From NCBI GenBank assembly GCA_017514235.1, contig JAFWKK010000001.1, forward strand, positions 1 through 64,000: DNA of 64,000 bases. The letters run 5' to 3'. This DNA is from Kiritimatiellia bacterium. Lineage in GTDB: Bacteria > Verrucomicrobiota > Kiritimatiellia > RFP12 > UBA1067. Numbering within the stretch: position 1 is the stretch's first letter; each line of letters begins with the position of its first letter. Under the pieces are notes generated by a model. It ran no database searches, was not told the DNA's origin, and was given only the letters and a program-made list of their open reading frames with translations. Below are positions 31,927-40,085 of this stretch, piece by piece. The translations under genes were made by a program, and so were the position numbers.

Positions 31927-32664
31927 GTGAAAAAGACTTCTCGCAAGTTGAAGTACCGTCGCGTCCTGCTGAAGCTCTCCGGCGAGGTGCTGGGGAACCG
32001 GGATTCCGGCGAATGTCTCGACCCTGCGCGGCTGGCGTACATGGCGGACCGGGTGCGCCGTCTCCGTGCTTTGGGCTGCGAGGTAGGCGTTGTGCTCGGC
32101 GGCGGCAACATCTTCCGCGGCCTTGCTGGCGCTAGCCGTGGCGTCGACCGCGTGACGGGCGACTCCATGGGAATGCTGGCGACTGTCATTAACTCGCTTG
32201 CGCTGATGAACGCGCTGGAAGCGGCCGGCATGCCGGCCAGTGTCATGACGGCGACCGACATGCCGAAGATTGCCGAGCCGTTCGTGGCGCGTCGGGCGCT
32301 CCGCTACCTTTCGGAAGGACGCGTAGTGATCTTCGGCGGCGGTACGGGCAACCCGTATTTCTCGACTGACTCGGCTGCGGCCCTGAAGGCGTGTGAAATC
32401 GGCGCGGACGTTTTGCTCAAGGCGACGAAGGTCGACGGCATCTATACCGCCGACCCGAAGAAGGACCCGAAGGCGGAGCGCTATCGGTCGCTGACGTACG
32501 AGACGGCCTTGGAGCGACGCCTGAAGGTGATGGACGCGGCGGCTTTTGCGCTTTGCCGCGACAATTCGATTCCAATCGTCGTGTTTGACTTCTTCGACAG
32601 GAACGCGCTCGTCGGCGTGGTCTCCGGCAAGTCGATGGGAACGCTGGTGAGCGAGAAGGGCTGA
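31927..32664 (+). CDS. pyrH: Uridylate kinase (UMP kinase)
   Basis: This hexameric enzyme phosphorylates UMP to UDP. The 245-aa protein has the amino-acid-kinase motifs LLKLSGEVLG, VVLGGGNIFRG, DSMGMLATVINSLAL, VIFGGGTGNPYFSTDSAA and KATKVDGIYTADPK. Translation starts at GTG 31927 directly downstream of its promoter. pyrH-frr is a common pair. The usual upstream rpsB and tsf are not here. Confidence 0.97.
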   Translation: MKKTSRKLKYRRVLLKLSGEVLGNRDSGECLDPARLAYMADRVRRLRALGCEVGVVLGGGNIFRGLAGASRGVDRVTGDSMGMLATVINSLALMNALEAAGMPASVMTATDMPKIAEPFVARRALRYLSEGRVVIFGGGTGNPYFSTDSAAALKACEIGADVLLKATKVDGIYTADPKKDPKAERYRSLTYETALERRLKVMDAAAFALCRDNSIPIVVFDFFDRNALVGVVSGKSMGTLVSEKG

Positions 32665-32711
32665 GCGCGTTAGGCGCATAAGGCAAACGTTTGTAAGGAA
32701 AGGCAGACAAG

Positions 32712-33275
32712 ATGGAAACAGTAAGTGAAGTGCTGAACGATGCAACGGCGAAGATCGCCAAGAGCTTCGACGCGCTAAAGGCGCAATTCGCCGGCCTTAG
32801 GACCGGTAAGGCGTCGCCGGCGATGGTCGATGGCATCAAGGTCGACTACTACGGGTCGCCGACTCCGATCAAGAGCCTCGGCACGATCTCGACGCCGGAG
32901 CCGCGCCAGATCAAGATCACTCCGTTCGACCCGACGGTGCTGGACGCGATGAACAAGGCGATACTTGCCGCGAACATCGGCGTGACGCCGCAGACCGACG
33001 GCAAGGTGTTGCGCATAACGGTGCCCGAGCTCAACGAGGAGCGCCGCAAGGAAATCGTCAAGGTCGCGAAGACGCAGGCAGAGGCGCAGAAGGTCGCAAT
33101 GCGTAACGTCCGCCGCGATGCCAACGAGACGGTGAAGAAGCTGGAGAAGGACAAGAAGATCTCCGAAGATGACATGAAGCAGGGCCTTGACCGCATACAG
33201 AAGGCGACGGACGACGGCATAGCGAAGATCGACGCCGAGCTGAAAGCCAAGGAAGCCGAAGTAATGGCGGTCTGA
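32712..33275 (+). CDS. frr: Ribosome recycling factor
   Basis: RRF splits post-termination ribosomes with EF-G. The 187-aa protein matches the family: LRTGKASPAMVDGIKVDYYG, PIKSLGTISTPEPRQIKI, ITVPELNEERRKEIVKVAK and NVRRDANETVKKLEKDK. It lies 47 bases after pyrH, with AAGGAAAG upstream. Confidence 0.98.
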   Translation: METVSEVLNDATAKIAKSFDALKAQFAGLRTGKASPAMVDGIKVDYYGSPTPIKSLGTISTPEPRQIKITPFDPTVLDAMNKAILAANIGVTPQTDGKVLRITVPELNEERRKEIVKVAKTQAEAQKVAMRNVRRDANETVKKLEKDKKISEDDMKQGLDRIQKATDDGIAKIDAELKAKEAEVMAV

Positions 33276-33321
33276 GGAGTGTCGTTAAGGATAAATCTTG
33301 AATTTCAAGGAGGAGGCAGCA

Positions 33322-34452
33322 ATGGCAGAAGAAGTTGAGATGACACCCGTCGAGGCCGGGGAACCACCCAAGGCAAATCCGCTGGCAAGGCCCGCATCGC
33401 CGATTTCGGCGGCAACGCAGGCGGCACCCGCCATACACAAGCCGGTCATCGGCGCGGCGCCGTCTGCAGGCGGCCTCAAGCCTGGCTTGAAGCTGCCGCC
33501 GAAGCCTGGCGTAGCCGGTGCGGCGTCCGCGAGCGGCGGCATTAAGCCTGGCCTGAAGCTGCCGACACAGAACGCTCTTAAGCCAGGTGTGAGGCTGCCG
33601 CAGAAGCCGGTCATACGCAAGCCAGGCTCGACTGTCCTAGCCGCGCCTTTGCCCAAGCCGATAGTAGGTGCGGCGAAACCCGTTGCGGTAGACGCTCAGG
33701 GCATTGGCAAGCTGCCGACTGTCGAGGCAAAGACCGTTCCTCGCTCCGATGCGGCGCCGGTCGTGAGCGAGAATCCGAAGCCGTTGGAGGCTCTTAAGAG
33801 CGTGACGCAGAAGCTGAAGGGCATCACTCAGGAGATTCCGCAGCAGGCGATTCTCCGCAAGACCGGCATCATTGCCGATGGTGCGATGAGCGAGGCCCAG
33901 AAGGAGGCCGCCAAGCACAAGACCGCGCGCATTTCGCTGTCCGACGCAATGGGCGTGGCGCCGGTGAAGAACGAGAATGCGCCGATCAAGACAATCCGCA
34001 TTAAGCGTCCGGTCGACATTCCGGGCAGCACGAAGCCCCTGAAGCCTCAGCCGCCGCCTGCCGCGGCAGAGCCTGCGCAAGCTGCGGCAGAGCAGGCCGG
34101 GCAGGATGCGACGGCTCCGACGGCGACGCAGCGCAAGACGCTGAAGATCACGCGCCCCGGTGGCGGTGCGGTTCGTCCGTCGGGCAAGTTCGGCATCAAG
34201 CGTCCGGGTTCGGCACCTGCTTCCTCCGCGGCATCGGCTGCAGCGGAGCCGGGCGACGGAGCAGTTGCCGACATTCCCGAAATCTCCGACATCCCGGACA
34301 TGTCGGTGGCTCCCGTGCCGGTTCGGGCGACGGCTTCCGACGGTCCGGCATGGCTTTGGACGCTTTCTGCGATCGTGCAGCTTGCGGCGTGTGCCGTTGT
34401 CGGCGCACTTGCATGGTTCCTGTACACGAATACGGCGACCAGCTACTTCTAA
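33322..34452 (+). CDS. Pro/Ala/Lys-rich protein with one C-terminal membrane segment
   Basis: This 376-aa protein is not a recognised family. Almost all of it is low complexity and rich in Pro, Ala, Lys and Gly. An imperfect repeat near residues 45-100 has units GLKPGLKLPPKPG, GIKPGLKLPTQ and LKPGVRLPQKP. Later basic stretches include IKTIRIKRPVD and KTLKITRPGGG. One hydrophobic helix near the C terminus (LWTLSAIVQLAACAVVGALA) precedes a 10-residue tail, so the bulk is probably cytoplasmic with a C-terminal anchor. The start at 33322 has AAGGAGGAGG upstream. It lies between frr and an ABC transporter; function unknown. Confidence 0.8.
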   Translation: MAEEVEMTPVEAGEPPKANPLARPASPISAATQAAPAIHKPVIGAAPSAGGLKPGLKLPPKPGVAGAASASGGIKPGLKLPTQNALKPGVRLPQKPVIRKPGSTVLAAPLPKPIVGAAKPVAVDAQGIGKLPTVEAKTVPRSDAAPVVSENPKPLEALKSVTQKLKGITQEIPQQAILRKTGIIADGAMSEAQKEAAKHKTARISLSDAMGVAPVKNENAPIKTIRIKRPVDIPGSTKPLKPQPPPAAAEPAQAAAEQAGQDATAPTATQRKTLKITRPGGGAVRPSGKFGIKRPGSAPASSAASAAAEPGDGAVADIPEISDIPDMSVAPVPVRATASDGPAWLWTLSAIVQLAACAVVGALAWFLYTNTATSYF

Positions 34453-34481
34453 GTCGGAGCTTGCGGTCTGCATCTTGACAG

Positions 34482-35378
34482 ATGAGACGTGTCGGAAGCA
34501 CGGCTGCGGTAGCGAAAGCGACGGCTCTGGAGATGCTTTCAGAGCCGTTGACTTTGCTTGTGCTTCTAGCGGCACTGACGCTTGAAGTGTTTGCGCCTGC
34601 TTTCCATTACCACCAGTTCGGCGAGGCGACGCGCATGGCGCGGGACGCCGGGCTCTCGGCCCTATTCACATGCGGAAGCGTGTTCGCGGTCTTCGTCACT
34701 ATCCGTGCGTTCCGCCGCGAGATTGAGTCTGGCACGTTGGAAATGGCTCTTTCGCATCCAGTTTCGCGAGTGAGATTCTTCCTGTCCAAGACGCTTGGCG
34801 CATGCCTCGCCTACCTGTCGTTCGCGTGCGTTCTGGCCTCGACCGCGCTGCTGACAGTCGAAGGCGCGGAGATCGGCGGCGAAATCGCCAGACGCACGGG
34901 CGACATCGCCCGCATCTACGGGCCGTGCTTCGCCGCCGGGGTGGCGGTCATGGTGTTGCCGCTTCTAATTGGCGCGGCGCTCAACCGCTTCGCCTGCTGC
35001 CGTTTCGTGCTTTCCGCGTTCGTCGTGGCGCTTGCGCTGTCGGTGGCGTCCGCTGCGGTCGCTGCAGTGCGCGACCCATCATGGGCATGGCGTCTGGCGC
35101 CTGCAGTCTTGCTCGTAGTGTTTGCGACGTTCGTGTTGCTCTCCGCGTCCGCCGCGTTCGCGGTGCGGTTCAGGGCGAACGTCGCGGCTGCGGCCGTTGG
35201 GCTGCTCGTGGCGTTGTCGCTCCCAGCCGTCGGCAACTACTACTTGGCGGACGCGCTCTCAAAGGGTGGTTCGGTGCCGTGGAGCTACGTTGGGCTTGCC
35301 GCACTGGCGACCGCATCCGCAGTGGCGTTTTTCTTGCTTCTTGGTGTTAGGTTAATCGAAGGGCGCGATGTTGCGTGA
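34482..35378 (+). CDS. ABC-2 type transporter permease
   Basis: This 298-aa protein has six hydrophobic segments. The motif IRAFRREIESGTLEMALSHPV, in the first cytoplasmic part, is typical of ABC-2 permeases that are built as single six-helix subunits. It precedes its ATPase, whose GTG start overlaps its stop (GTGA). Substrate unknown; such exporters often move polymers, peptides or lipids. No clear ribosome-binding site was seen for the ATG. Confidence 0.85.
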   Translation: MRRVGSTAAVAKATALEMLSEPLTLLVLLAALTLEVFAPAFHYHQFGEATRMARDAGLSALFTCGSVFAVFVTIRAFRREIESGTLEMALSHPVSRVRFFLSKTLGACLAYLSFACVLASTALLTVEGAEIGGEIARRTGDIARIYGPCFAAGVAVMVLPLLIGAALNRFACCRFVLSAFVVALALSVASAAVAAVRDPSWAWRLAPAVLLVVFATFVLLSASAAFAVRFRANVAAAAVGLLVALSLPAVGNYYLADALSKGGSVPWSYVGLAALATASAVAFFLLLGVRLIEGRDVA

Positions 35379-36145
35379 AAGGGCTTATGGACGATGACGT
35401 TGTTCTGCTGGACGGGGTCGTGAAGACGTTTCGCGACTTTTGGCTTCGTCCGACGGTGAGGGCTGTCGACGGACTGTCCCTGCGCGTGAGGCGCGGCGAG
35501 GTGTTCGGTCTCTTGGGGCCGAACGGATCGGGCAAGTCAACGACGATCAAGATGATACTCGGGCTTCTCTCGCCAAGCGGCGGGAAGGTCTCGCTCTTCG
35601 GCCTTACGCCGCGCTCTGTAGAGGCGCGTCGTCGGCTTGGCTACCTGCCCGAGCTAAGCTACCTGCATCCGTTCCTCACCGCGAGGGAAACGTTGCGCTA
35701 TTACGCCGGGCTTTGCGGACTCTGCCGGCGCGAGGCGTTGATGCGGACGGAGCAACTCCTGAAGATGGTCGGATTGGAGTCGGTTGCGTCTCGTCCCGTA
35801 GGCGGCTTCTCTAAGGGCATGGCGCGGCGGGTCGCCCTGGCAGCATCCCTCATAGGCCGTCCGGAGCTCCTAGTGCTGGACGAGCCGACGAGCGGGCTGG
35901 ATCCAGTCTCGACGAAGGAGGTGAAGACTCTGGTCCGTGCGCTTGCGCGCGGCGGCATGACGGTTCTCACTACGTCGCATCAGCTTGCGGACGCCGAGGA
36001 CATCTGCGACCGCGTCATGATCGTGAACCATGGCCGGGCCGTCGCCGAGGGCCGTATTGCGGAACTCGGCACGAGCCTCGAGGATTTCTTCCTGGCGAAA
36101 GTCGGAGACGCTGATGATTTCGTTCTGGCGGATTTTCTGGCTTGA
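35375..36145 (+). CDS. ABC transporter ATP-binding protein
   Basis: The 256-aa nucleotide-binding subunit has Walker A GPNGSGKST, a signature GGFSKGMARRVALA, Walker B LLVLDEPTSGLDP and the switch His in TTSHQLADAEDICDRV. It belongs to the ABC-2 exporter class. The GTG at 35375 overlaps the upstream permease stop; an ATG at 35387 is another possible start. It overlaps the next membrane protein by 32 bases, so the three genes form one unit. Confidence 0.93.
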   Translation: MKGLMDDDVVLLDGVVKTFRDFWLRPTVRAVDGLSLRVRRGEVFGLLGPNGSGKSTTIKMILGLLSPSGGKVSLFGLTPRSVEARRRLGYLPELSYLHPFLTARETLRYYAGLCGLCRREALMRTEQLLKMVGLESVASRPVGGFSKGMARRVALAASLIGRPELLVLDEPTSGLDPVSTKEVKTLVRALARGGMTVLTTSHQLADAEDICDRVMIVNHGRAVAEGRIAELGTSLEDFFLAKVGDADDFVLADFLA

Positions 36146-37373
36146 GTGCGTGACGCTTGTGCGCACGGGGACGCTGGCGATGCTGGCGGTCGCCGCCGCA
36201 GCGTGGATGATTGCCTTTCCGCACTTTGCGAAGGGCGATGGCACGCCAGAGGGCCTGCGCGAGCTTACCATACACTTCTCTCTTGGCGGAGTGTTCGCGC
36301 TTCTCGTGGTGGCGCTGTTGGCATCTGCCGCAGGGTCTATCGCGCGCGAACGCGCTGCGAAGAGGTTGCAGCTCACGCTGGTGCGCCCGGTCCGCTTCGC
36401 CGCGGTCGCGCTCGGCAAGATCGCCGCGCATGTCGCCGTCGGGGCCGTCGTACTTGCGTTCGCCTGCGCGATGCTTGCCGCCAGCACCGACTTGCGCACT
36501 CCGTGTCGCCATGTGCTTTCACCGACGCTGCCGTCCCCCCGCGAGGAGGCGAAGGCAATGTACGCTGCCTACATGGCCGACACCAACACGCCGGTGGAAG
36601 TGCGCCGCGCGAAGCGTTCGGTCGTTCTGCGTCTCCTGGAGAACAGGGCCATCGATCATTACCAGACGATCCTGACGAACTCCTGCGCGGAATGGAAGTT
36701 CGGGGGCTTGGGAAGTCTGGAGGGAATCAAGGGCCTGTCGGTGCGCATGCGCTTCACCAACCAGCTGGAGATGCGCCAGGAGGTGCAAGGGGTGTTCCGG
36801 CTCGGAGGGCTTGAAGGTGTTGTAAGCAACATCACCCAAGCCGTGCTGACTGTGCCGCTCTCCGGAACGGGGAAGGCGGCGGAACGGCTGACGTTCGAGA
36901 ACAATGGCCAGAACGCGCTCATGCTGCGGCCGCGGCGCGACCTGAACCTGCTCGTGCCGGCCGATTCATTCGGCCGGAACCTGCTGCGGACATTCGTAAC
37001 GCTGGTATCCGTGCTTGCGCTAGTCGTATCCTTCGGGGTGCTTCTTTCGTCGGGGCTAGGGCGTCCCGTAGCGCTCTTCGTGGCGTTCGTCACCCTGATC
37101 GTAGGCGAAATGAGCCCTAGCGTCATAGAGCAGTATCCTGACGAGCTGGAGACGAACCTGACGGACCGCATTGGCCTTGCGATCACTCGCGTCGCCGTGC
37201 ATGTTACGCGGCCTGTGTCGGCACTTTCGCCTCTCGGAGCGCTTTCCCGCGACGAGTGCGTCGAGCCGCGCGAGACATGGCAGCTGGCGGTGACAGACCT
37301 GTTGGTCCTGCCGATATTGCTGTCGCTGGTCTCAGGCTTTGTCATTCCGCGAAAGCAGGACGACATGGCATAG
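36114..37373 (+). CDS. ABC-2 type membrane protein with extracytoplasmic domain
   Basis: This 419-aa protein has two N-terminal membrane helices joined by the ABC-2-like SIARERAAKRLQLTLVRPV, a third helix, then a soluble region of about 170 residues (about 145-310). At least three C-terminal membrane helices follow. The soluble domain is placed outside the membrane by topology and shows no known motif. The ATG at 36114 follows GGAG and lies inside the end of the ATPase gene. It is likely the second permease of this exporter. Confidence 0.75.
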   Translation: MISFWRIFWLECVTLVRTGTLAMLAVAAAAWMIAFPHFAKGDGTPEGLRELTIHFSLGGVFALLVVALLASAAGSIARERAAKRLQLTLVRPVRFAAVALGKIAAHVAVGAVVLAFACAMLAASTDLRTPCRHVLSPTLPSPREEAKAMYAAYMADTNTPVEVRRAKRSVVLRLLENRAIDHYQTILTNSCAEWKFGGLGSLEGIKGLSVRMRFTNQLEMRQEVQGVFRLGGLEGVVSNITQAVLTVPLSGTGKAAERLTFENNGQNALMLRPRRDLNLLVPADSFGRNLLRTFVTLVSVLALVVSFGVLLSSGLGRPVALFVAFVTLIVGEMSPSVIEQYPDELETNLTDRIGLAITRVAVHVTRPVSALSPLGALSRDECVEPRETWQLAVTDLLVLPILLSLVSGFVIPRKQDDMA

Positions 37374-37379
37374 GCGATA

Positions 37380-37388
37380 TGGTACAAT
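37380..37388 (+). promoter_or_regulatory. Extended -10 promoter of thrH-nadA
   Basis: TGGTACAAT ends 20 bases before the thrH ATG, which in this case has its own ribosome-binding site (GGAGATA). Confidence 0.6.
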
Positions 37389-37408
37389 GTTAAGAAAACG
37401 GAGATAAG

Positions 37409-38011
37409 ATGAAGATTGTCTGCCTTGATCTAGAGGGAGTGCTGGTGCCCGAGATATGGATCGCCTTTGCGGAGGCGACGGGCATTCCGGGGTTCCGCCG
37501 CACCACTCGCGACGAGCCTGACTACGACAAGTTGATGCGAGGGCGCATCGCTCTTCTGGAGCAGCATGGCCTCGGACTGCGTGAAATACGGGAGGTGATT
37601 TCTCGGATTGACCCTATGCCCGGTGCGCGCAAGTTCCTTGACGCTCTGCGCGAGCGCACCCAGGTGCTGATACTTTCCGACACGTTTTACGAGTTCGCAA
37701 TGCCGCTCATGTGCAAGCTTGGTTACCCGACGCTGATGTGCAACTCGCTCATCGCCGATGCCGCCGGACGCATCACCGGCTATCGCTTGCGCTGCCCGCA
37801 GTCGAAACTCACGACGGTGAAGGCTCTGCAAGGCTGCGGCATCGAGACGATCGCTGCCGGCGACAGCTTCAACGACCTAGGAATGATACGGGCATCGAAG
37901 GCAGGATTCCTCTTCCGTTCGACCGAAAAGATCAAGGCGGACAACCCTGACCTCCGCTCGTTCGAAGACTACGACGCCTTTCTTGGGGGGATCCTCGATG
38001 CTCTCGGCTGA
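37409..38011 (+). CDS. thrH: Phosphoserine phosphatase / homoserine phosphotransferase
   Basis: This 200-aa HAD-family enzyme closely resembles ThrH of Pseudomonas. The start CLDLEGVLVPEIWIAFAE is almost the same, followed by TRDEPDYDKLM, the second motif LILSDTFYEFAMPLM and the metal-binding AGDSFNDLGMI. ThrH hydrolyses phosphoserine and can move phosphate to homoserine, so it may be the final enzyme of serine synthesis here. It overlaps nadA by 14 bases. Confidence 0.93.
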   Translation: MKIVCLDLEGVLVPEIWIAFAEATGIPGFRRTTRDEPDYDKLMRGRIALLEQHGLGLREIREVISRIDPMPGARKFLDALRERTQVLILSDTFYEFAMPLMCKLGYPTLMCNSLIADAAGRITGYRLRCPQSKLTTVKALQGCGIETIAAGDSFNDLGMIRASKAGFLFRSTEKIKADNPDLRSFEDYDAFLGGILDALG

Positions 38012-38897
38012 GATACGGGACCTGGCCGCCAGGCGCCACGCTGTCATACTCGCCCATAACTACTGCCGTGGCGAGGTTCAGGATGTCGCCGACTTTACCG
38101 GCGATTCGCTAGAACTCGCCCGCAAGGCGGTGGAGGTCAAGGCCGACGTAATCGTATTTTGCGGCGTCTATTTCATGGCTGAGACTGCGAAGATTCTTAA
38201 TCCGTCCAGGATGGTGCTGATACCCGACCCGTCGGCGGGCTGCCCGATGGCCGACATGGTGACTGCGGAACAGCTTCGCGAGCTGAAGGCGCGGCACCCA
38301 GGTGCCAAGGCCGTCTGCTATGTCAACTCTACGGCGGAGGTCAAGGCGGAGTGTGACATCTGCGTGACGAGCGGAAACGCCGAAAAGGTGATGGCGACAT
38401 TCCCATCTGAGCAGGAGATACTGTTTGTGCCCGACCAGCACCTTGGTGGACACATTGCCGGCATGCTCGGCCGCGAATACACGCTTTGGCCTGGCTATTG
38501 CCCGACCCATGCGGCGCTGACGGCAAGGGCGATAGATGAGGCGCGTCGGCTGCATCCGGGCGCACCGGTGCTCGTGCACCCAGAATGCGCGCGCGACGTG
38601 AGAGAGGCGGCGGACGAGCGACTTTCTACCGGCGGCATGTGCCGCTATGCGCGCGAATCGTCCGCGAAGGAGATAGTCGTCGGGACTGAGACGGGCATTC
38701 TGCACCGCCTGCGCAAGGAGAATCCCGGGAAGTCATTTTATCCGGCGTCGGAGCGGCTCGTCTGCCCGAACATGAAGAAGAACACTCTGGAGAACCTTCG
38801 CGACTCGCTTCGCGAAATGAAGACCGAGGTGGTCGTGCCGGACGCGATCGCCGAGCACGCCCGCCGCGCCATCTCCGCGATGTTAGCCGTCGGGTGA
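37998..38897 (+). CDS. nadA: Quinolinate synthase
   Basis: NadA condenses iminoaspartate with DHAP in NAD synthesis and carries a [4Fe-4S] cluster. The 299-aa protein has AHNYCRGEVQDVADFTGDS and the three cluster Cys contexts IPDPSAGCPMADM, VHPECARDV and VCPNMKKNTLENL. It also has YVNSTAEVKAECDICVTSGN. The ATG at 37998 lies after a G-run (37985-37990) inside the end of thrH. NadB is not adjacent; the flavoprotein at 17358 is only distantly related to NadB. Confidence 0.96.
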   Translation: MLSAEIRDLAARRHAVILAHNYCRGEVQDVADFTGDSLELARKAVEVKADVIVFCGVYFMAETAKILNPSRMVLIPDPSAGCPMADMVTAEQLRELKARHPGAKAVCYVNSTAEVKAECDICVTSGNAEKVMATFPSEQEILFVPDQHLGGHIAGMLGREYTLWPGYCPTHAALTARAIDEARRLHPGAPVLVHPECARDVREAADERLSTGGMCRYARESSAKEIVVGTETGILHRLRKENPGKSFYPASERLVCPNMKKNTLENLRDSLREMKTEVVVPDAIAEHARRAISAMLAVG

Positions 38898-38923
38898 CGC
38901 GCCAGCATTCAGGCTGCAGACGG

Positions 38924-38952
38924 TTGCCGTAGCGGCGGCAGTTTGGTAAAAT
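38924..38952 (+). promoter_or_regulatory. Promoter of the exported aldose epimerase
   Basis: TTGCCG (38924-38929), a 17-bp spacer and TAAAAT (38947-38952), with TGG before it, form a complete sigma-70-type promoter. It ends 6 bases before the ATG at 38959. Confidence 0.7.
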
Positions 38953-38958
38953 ACGGGC

Positions 38959-40083
38959 ATGAAACGAATGCTTTTCTCTGCTGTTGCAGCGACCGCAGCC
39001 TTTGCGGCATCGTCTGCTGATTTCGGAACCCTGTCCGACGGGCGCCGGACGCAAGTCTATCGCCTTGCCGGTGCCGGCGGTCTGATCCTTGACGTGTCGG
39101 ACTACGGCGGGCGCGTGGTGCGCGTCTATGCGCCGGACCGCTTCGGCAACCTCGCCGACGTCACGCTCGGCTGGAACACTGCCGCCGAGTACGAGAAGTT
39201 CGGCTTTTCGATGGGCACGCTGATCGGGCGCTACGGCAACAGGATACGCGACGGGCGCTTCTCGCTGGACGGCAAGGAATGCCAGCTGCCTGTCAACGAG
39301 ATCAAGCCAGCACCGCGCCATTGCAACTTGCACGGTGGCCCTAAGGGGTGGGACTCGAAGGTGTGGAAGGCACGCACATTCCGCGATGGCGACATACCCG
39401 GCATTGAGCTCGAGTGCGTCTCGCCGGACGGCGACATGGGCTTCCCCGGGACGGTGACGTGCAAGGTCACGTACCGCGTGCGTCCCGATAACACATGGAC
39501 GATAGACTACGAGGCTACGACCGACAAGCCAACGGTCCTGAACCTCACCCACCACTCCTACTGGAACCTCGCTGGCGAAGCGAGCGGCAACGTGCTTGCG
39601 CAGGAGCTGCAGGTCTTTGCCGACAAGTACACGCAGACCGATGCGGGGCTGATTCCGACGTCGGACGCGCCAGTGAAGGGAACGGGCTTCGACTTCACTT
39701 CGCTTCGTCCGATAGGAGCAGCGGCAGGCTGGATGGCCGCGCAGCCCGCTCTCGCGGCGATGGACAACTGGTACGACCACAACTTCGTGCTGCGCGGCAA
39801 GTTGGGCGAGTTGCATCCAGCAGCGACGATGCGCGATCCCGTTTCGGGGCGTCGCCTTGAGATCTGGACTACCGAGCCGTGCATGCAGATGTACGGTGCG
39901 CAGAACATGAACGGCACGCTCCCCGCGAAGGCGGCAGGTCGGAAGTATCCGCAGTTTGCCGGGATAGCCCTTGAGACGCAGCATTACCCCGATTCGCCGA
40001 ACCGGCCAGACTTCCCGTCGACCGTGCTGCGGCCCGGCGAGACGTTCCGCAGTCGGACCGAGTACCGCTTCTCCGCCGAATAA
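38959..40083 (+). CDS. galM: Exported aldose 1-epimerase (mutarotase)
   Basis: GalM interconverts alpha and beta anomers of sugars. The 374-aa protein has a signal peptide (basic start, hydrophobic stretch, ASSA cleavage region at about residue 20), so it acts outside the cytoplasm. Family motifs are LIGRYGNRI, CNLHGGPKGWD, the catalytic His region NLTHHSYWNLAGE and the catalytic Glu in ALETQHYPDSPN. It lies on its own promoter with a predicted leaderless mRNA. Together with the exported GH127 at 46363 it suggests extracellular sugar release. Confidence 0.94.
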   Translation: MKRMLFSAVAATAAFAASSADFGTLSDGRRTQVYRLAGAGGLILDVSDYGGRVVRVYAPDRFGNLADVTLGWNTAAEYEKFGFSMGTLIGRYGNRIRDGRFSLDGKECQLPVNEIKPAPRHCNLHGGPKGWDSKVWKARTFRDGDIPGIELECVSPDGDMGFPGTVTCKVTYRVRPDNTWTIDYEATTDKPTVLNLTHHSYWNLAGEASGNVLAQELQVFADKYTQTDAGLIPTSDAPVKGTGFDFTSLRPIGAAAGWMAAQPALAAMDNWYDHNFVLRGKLGELHPAATMRDPVSGRRLEIWTTEPCMQMYGAQNMNGTLPAKAAGRKYPQFAGIALETQHYPDSPNRPDFPSTVLRPGETFRSRTEYRFSAE

Positions 40084-40085
40084 GA

